In this document: positions 5,964-8,039 of the stretch, piece after piece
Numbering within the stretch: position 1 is the first letter of the stretch
Layout of the letters: each line of letters begins with the position of its first letter
Assembly: GCA_902406135.1 (NCBI GenBank)
Contig: CABPCX010000068.1
Coordinates: 1-8,039, forward strand
Length of the DNA: 8,039 nucleotides
Reading direction: 5' to 3'
Source: an uncultured Eubacteriales bacterium
Lineage (GTDB): Bacteria > Bacillota > Clostridia > Lachnospirales > Anaerotignaceae
Program-made: the position numbers and the translations under genes
Notes under the pieces: generated by a model
What the model was told of the DNA's origin: nothing
Database searches by the model: none
What the model saw: the letters and a program-made list of their open reading frames with translations, nothing else

Positions 5964-6605
5964 TCAGTTGGCTACTTTAACCATACTGTGTCTGATAACT
6001 TTATCTTTATATTTATAACCTTTAAGCATGTCATAAATTACTTCGTTTTCTCCGTAATTTTCATCGTCCACATGGGCAACGGCAGCATGAAGGTTAGGAT
6101 CGAATTTTTCGCCGAGAGCTTTTATTTCCTCAACTCCCATGGCAGCAAGTATTTCCTTAAGCTGTTTATCCGTAAGTTTTACTCCCTTAAGAAGAGGATC
6201 GTTTTCATCAACTTTTCCTTCAACTGAGCTTATTGCTCTTTCAAGGTTATCAAACATAGGAAGCAGTTTTTCTATGGTGTCTCTCACACCGTCATCATAC
6301 ATACTTGCCTTTTCTTTCATTGTACGCTTTCTGAAGTTGTCAAACTCGGCAAGCGTTCTCTGAAATCTGTCCTGAGCTTCGGCAAGCTTTGTGCCAAGCT
6401 CTTCTATTTCTTTTTCATATTTTGCATTTTTATTTTTGAAAAGGCCCTTTTTCTCAGGCTCTTCCTTTTTTTCATCAGATGCTGTTTCTTTGTCAGCTGT
6501 GGTTTCTTCAGCGGCTGCTTCTGTGTTTTCAGCTTCTGCTGTTTCTGTAGTTTCCACTGTTTCTTCTTCGTTTATGTCAGTAACCTTATTTTCCTCACTA
6601 TTCAT
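5964..6605 (-). CDS. grpE: GrpE, nucleotide exchange factor of DnaK
   Basis: Releases ADP from DnaK so that the chaperone can reload ATP, acting as a dimer in the cytoplasm. The protein is 213 residues. The first 50 or so are a disordered, very acidic and Thr/Ala-rich arm, followed by a basic patch (EKKGLFKNKNAKYEKE) and the long dimerisation helix (about 60-130) with the conserved FDNFRKRT and LLPMFDNLERA segments. The beta domain that contacts DnaK has GVEEIKALGEKFDPNLHAAVAHV and ends GYKYKDKVIRHSMVKVAN, all typical. The start ATG overlaps the end of hrcA by 8 bp, and AAGGGAAGGA lies just upstream inside hrcA, so the two are probably translationally coupled. A 52-nt gap separates it from dnaK, holding a small 6-bp hairpin over the stop codon (5948-5966) and the dnaK ribosome binding site, with no terminator. 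Confidence 0.97.
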   Translation of the reverse strand: MNSEENKVTDINEEETVETTETAEAENTEAAAEETTADKETASDEKKEEPEKKGLFKNKNAKYEKEIEELGTKLAEAQDRFQRTLAEFDNFRKRTMKEKASMYDDGVRDTIEKLLPMFDNLERAISSVEGKVDENDPLLKGVKLTDKQLKEILAAMGVEEIKALGEKFDPNLHAAVAHVDDENYGENEVIYDMLKGYKYKDKVIRHSMVKVAN

Positions 6606-7674
6606 TTAATTTATCCTTCCCTTCAATGGCTTTGTTTTTCCTCCTGGCTGAGGAATTCATTATATTTTCTATATTTTTAGCCATTCCGTTGAGCACCGAT
6701 ATTACCTGGCCGTAATCCATTCTTGTAGGTCCGATTATTCCTATGGTGCCGTAAACGTCATCGCCCACCTTATAGCTTGTTTTTATAACACTGCAGTTTT
6801 TCATTTCTTCAAGCTCGTTTTCGGCTCCGATGGAAACATCTGTCTTTCCGCTTCCTGTCTCGCCGATTATGTTAAGCAGAGCTTCTTTTTCCTCCAGTGT
6901 ATTGAAAAGGGTTCTTGCTTTATCTATATCACTGAACTCAGGGAAATCAAGAATATTTTTTTCGCCGCTCAGATGTATCTGAACGCTTTCCGCTGAGGCG
7001 ATAGTCTTTCTTATATTTTTAAGCATCGGCTTGAGAAGTTCACTGTGGTCCCTTGTTATGACCGCCAGGTCGCTTATGACCTCATCCGTAAGGTCATCTC
7101 TCGTTTTGCCCTTTATGAGGGTATTTATTTCCTCATTCATTCTGTTTAAACCCGCTTCTCCAATGCTTTCCTTTACCGGTATCACATAGTGTTTTATATG
7201 ATTTTCGCCTGTAGCTACGACCAGCATAACCGAAATATCATCAAGAGGAAGAAGCCTTACCTGCTTGAGTGCCGTCTTTCTTATGACCGGCTCGGATATG
7301 AATGTCGTATAATTGGTCATTACCGAAAGAGCTCTTGCAGTTTCCTCCATAAGATACTCTATCTGGCTTATGTTTCTTGTTACCGCATCCTTAAGGAAGT
7401 TCTGGTCTTCTTTTGACATCAGTTCCTTTTTCTGAAGGATACTGTCCACATAATATCTGTAGCCTTTATCCGACGGTATTCTTCCCGCTGAAGCGTGGGG
7501 CTGAACGATGAGGCCCATTTCCTCAAGGTCGCTCATTTCGTTTCTTATGGTGGCTGAGCTTACTCCAAGATCGTATTTTTTGGCAATGGTTCTTGAGCCG
7601 ACAGGCTCTGCAGTATCAATATAATCTTTGATGATTGCCTGAAGGATTCTTATTTTTCTTTCATTCATCTGCAT
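6598..7674 (-). CDS. hrcA: Heat-inducible transcription repressor HrcA
   Basis: Dimeric repressor of class I heat-shock genes. It binds the CIRCE operator, and its activity depends on the GroE chaperonin in studied relatives. At 358 residues it is close to the family's usual 340-350. The N-terminal winged helix-turn-helix covers about 1-75, with EPVGSRTIAKKY, SSATIRNEMSDLEEMGLI and the HASAGRIPSDKGYRYYVD wing, all strongly typical. A GAF-like middle domain and an inserted dimerisation region follow, and near the C-terminus IGIIGPTRMDYGQVISVL is the conserved closing motif. ATG 7674 is chosen because AAAGGAG lies 8 nt upstream. A second ATG two codons on would be 14 nt away. It is the first gene of the operon, directly behind CIRCE, so it represses its own synthesis together with grpE, dnaK and dnaJ. 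It ends with TAG inside the grpE start region. Confidence 0.97.
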   Translation of the reverse strand: MQMNERKIRILQAIIKDYIDTAEPVGSRTIAKKYDLGVSSATIRNEMSDLEEMGLIVQPHASAGRIPSDKGYRYYVDSILQKKELMSKEDQNFLKDAVTRNISQIEYLMEETARALSVMTNYTTFISEPVIRKTALKQVRLLPLDDISVMLVVATGENHIKHYVIPVKESIGEAGLNRMNEEINTLIKGKTRDDLTDEVISDLAVITRDHSELLKPMLKNIRKTIASAESVQIHLSGEKNILDFPEFSDIDKARTLFNTLEEKEALLNIIGETGSGKTDVSIGAENELEEMKNCSVIKTSYKVGDDVYGTIGIIGPTRMDYGQVISVLNGMAKNIENIMNSSARRKNKAIEGKDKLNE

Positions 7675-7701
7675 ATGCCCATCTCCTTTGCCTTTTCTCT
7701 G

Positions 7702-7728
7702 TTAGCACTCATTTATCGTGAGTGCTAA
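7702..7728. promoter_or_regulatory. CIRCE operator (HrcA binding site)
   Basis: TTAGCACTC and GAGTGCTAA flank a 9-base spacer (7711-7719), an exact match to the published CIRCE consensus with no mismatch in either arm. It lies 12 nt downstream of the -10 box and 27 nt upstream of the hrcA start codon. HrcA bound here would block the operon promoter, and the transcript would also carry the inverted repeat in its leader. Confidence 0.98.
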
Positions 7729-7740
7729 TCTTTAATACAT

Positions 7741-7769
7741 AAAATAGCACCTTCCCACTGATATGTCAA
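7741..7769 (-). promoter_or_regulatory. Sigma-A-type promoter of the hrcA operon
   Basis: On the minus strand a perfect -35 TTGACA (7769-7764), a 17-nt spacer and -10 TATTTT (7746-7741, 4 of 6 to consensus). The expected transcription start falls at or just before CIRCE, the usual arrangement for HrcA control. The rest of the gap up to hemW (7770-7900) shows no gene I can support. Confidence 0.85.
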
Positions 7770-7900
7770 GTGCTTTTGCCAATAATTTATTAAGTTTTTC
7801 AAAAGAAATCCTCATTTTTTCTTTGTTTTTAGAACTGCCGTACCCTGCAGCATATAATCCGCCGTATATATGAATTTATTCCTTCATCTATATAGGTATA

Positions 7901-7936
7901 AAAAGGGACATAAAGAATAATCTCTATGCCCCTTTT
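7901..7936 (-). terminator. Intrinsic terminator of the hemW-like gene
   Basis: On the minus strand AAAAGGGGCATA (7936-7925) pairs with TATGTCCCTTTT (7912-7901) with one G-U pair, a 12-nt loop, and then TTTTTATA. It starts 2 nt after the stop codon. It separates the upstream gene from the heat-shock promoter. Confidence 0.75.
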
Positions 7937-7938
7937 CT

Positions 7939-8039
7939 TTACCTTATGAATTTTTCAAATACGGAATTGGATATATCCACTCCCCTGTCCGTAAGGCTCA
8001 GCCTGCCGTCCTTCTTTACAAGGAGTTCTTCCGAAATAA
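7939..8039 (-). CDS. hemW: HemW-like radical SAM protein, C-terminal 32 residues (partial)
   Basis: The minus strand is open from the window edge to a TAA at 7941-7939. The 32 visible residues include ISEELLVKKDGRLSLTDRGV, then DISNSVFEKFIR. The L-LTdrG-d-SN-vF--F pattern is the typical C-terminus of HemW/HemN-like proteins (formerly oxygen-independent coproporphyrinogen oxidase-like; HemW is a haem chaperone in studied bacteria). hemW directly upstream of hrcA is a very common order in Firmicutes, which supports the call. The catalytic radical SAM part lies outside the window, so activity cannot be judged. The fragment was too short to be listed as a long open frame and was read directly from the sequence. 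Confidence 0.75.
   Translation of the reverse strand, partial: ISEELLVKKDGRLSLTDRGVDISNSVFEKFIR

Noticed and set aside
5948..5966. 6-bp hairpin over the grpE stop codon
   Set aside because: It is short and A/T-rich with no T-run. It may be chance, so it is mentioned under grpE but not called as a terminator.
6391..6609. Ser/Phe-rich frame on the + strand opposite the grpE start
   Set aside because: It is the complement of the acidic Glu/Ala/Thr-rich GrpE arm. The low-complexity composition explains its openness.
7717..7816. Possible 27-residue frame on the - strand (MRISFEKLNKLL...)
   Set aside because: It overlaps the -35 and -10 boxes of the hrcA promoter, has only a weak purine stretch before it, and resembles nothing I know.
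7853..7858. TATAAT on the + strand between hemW and hrcA
   Set aside because: There is no -35 at 16-18 nt, and nothing to transcribe on the + strand but the antisense of hemW.

Overview
The window looks like a chromosomal segment of a low-to-moderate GC Gram-positive anaerobe of the Clostridia, perhaps Lachnospiraceae-like. The evidence is the gene order hemW-hrcA-grpE-dnaK-dnaJ, a consensus CIRCE operator ahead of hrcA, AGGAGG-type ribosome binding sites, frequent ATA and AGA/AGG codons, and a DnaK of Firmicutes type and length. No species is assigned; this placement is inference from gene order and protein style.

Layout, left to right: (1) the C-terminal three quarters of a MATE-family multidrug/cation antiporter on the + strand, cut by the window edge. 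(2) A solo IS200-type insertion sequence of about 0.7 kb (roughly 1016-1722) with a single Y1 transposase gene on the - strand. It is bounded by two matched 8-bp hairpins with TAG loops, and its transposase mRNA leader can fold over its own ribosome binding site. (3) An O-acetylserine sulfhydrylase-type cysteine synthase gene on the - strand, with its own extended -10 promoter, a perfect 20-bp palindrome just downstream of that promoter, and a strong 15-bp terminator. (4) The heat-shock operon hrcA-grpE-dnaK-dnaJ on the - strand (7674 down to 2838), driven by a TTGACA-N17-TATTTT promoter under CIRCE/HrcA control and closed by a terminator at 2797-2827. (5) The last 32 codons of a hemW-like gene on the - strand at the right edge, followed by its terminator.

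The heat-shock genes form one functional unit. HrcA represses the operon at CIRCE, while DnaK, its co-chaperone DnaJ and its nucleotide exchange factor GrpE make up the Hsp70 folding machine. hrcA and grpE overlap by 8 bp, so they are probably translationally coupled. A 39-nt hairpin without a U-tract sits between dnaK and dnaJ.

The main anomaly is in dnaK. The normal start (ATG at 5911, good ribosome binding site, [15 protein letters not shown]...) and the remaining 593 or so codons lie in different frames, and the break coincides with a run of five G at 5848-5852. A single-base sequencing or assembly error is the simplest explanation. A real mutation or a -1 slip on the G run cannot be excluded from sequence alone. 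The insertion sequence has the most unexplained structure: paired end hairpins, a sequestered Shine-Dalgarno, a cluster of hairpins after the transposase gene, and a 9-nt complementarity between the leader loop and the 3' end. I see no CRISPR array, tRNA, rRNA, or clear sign of a new defence or biosynthetic system.
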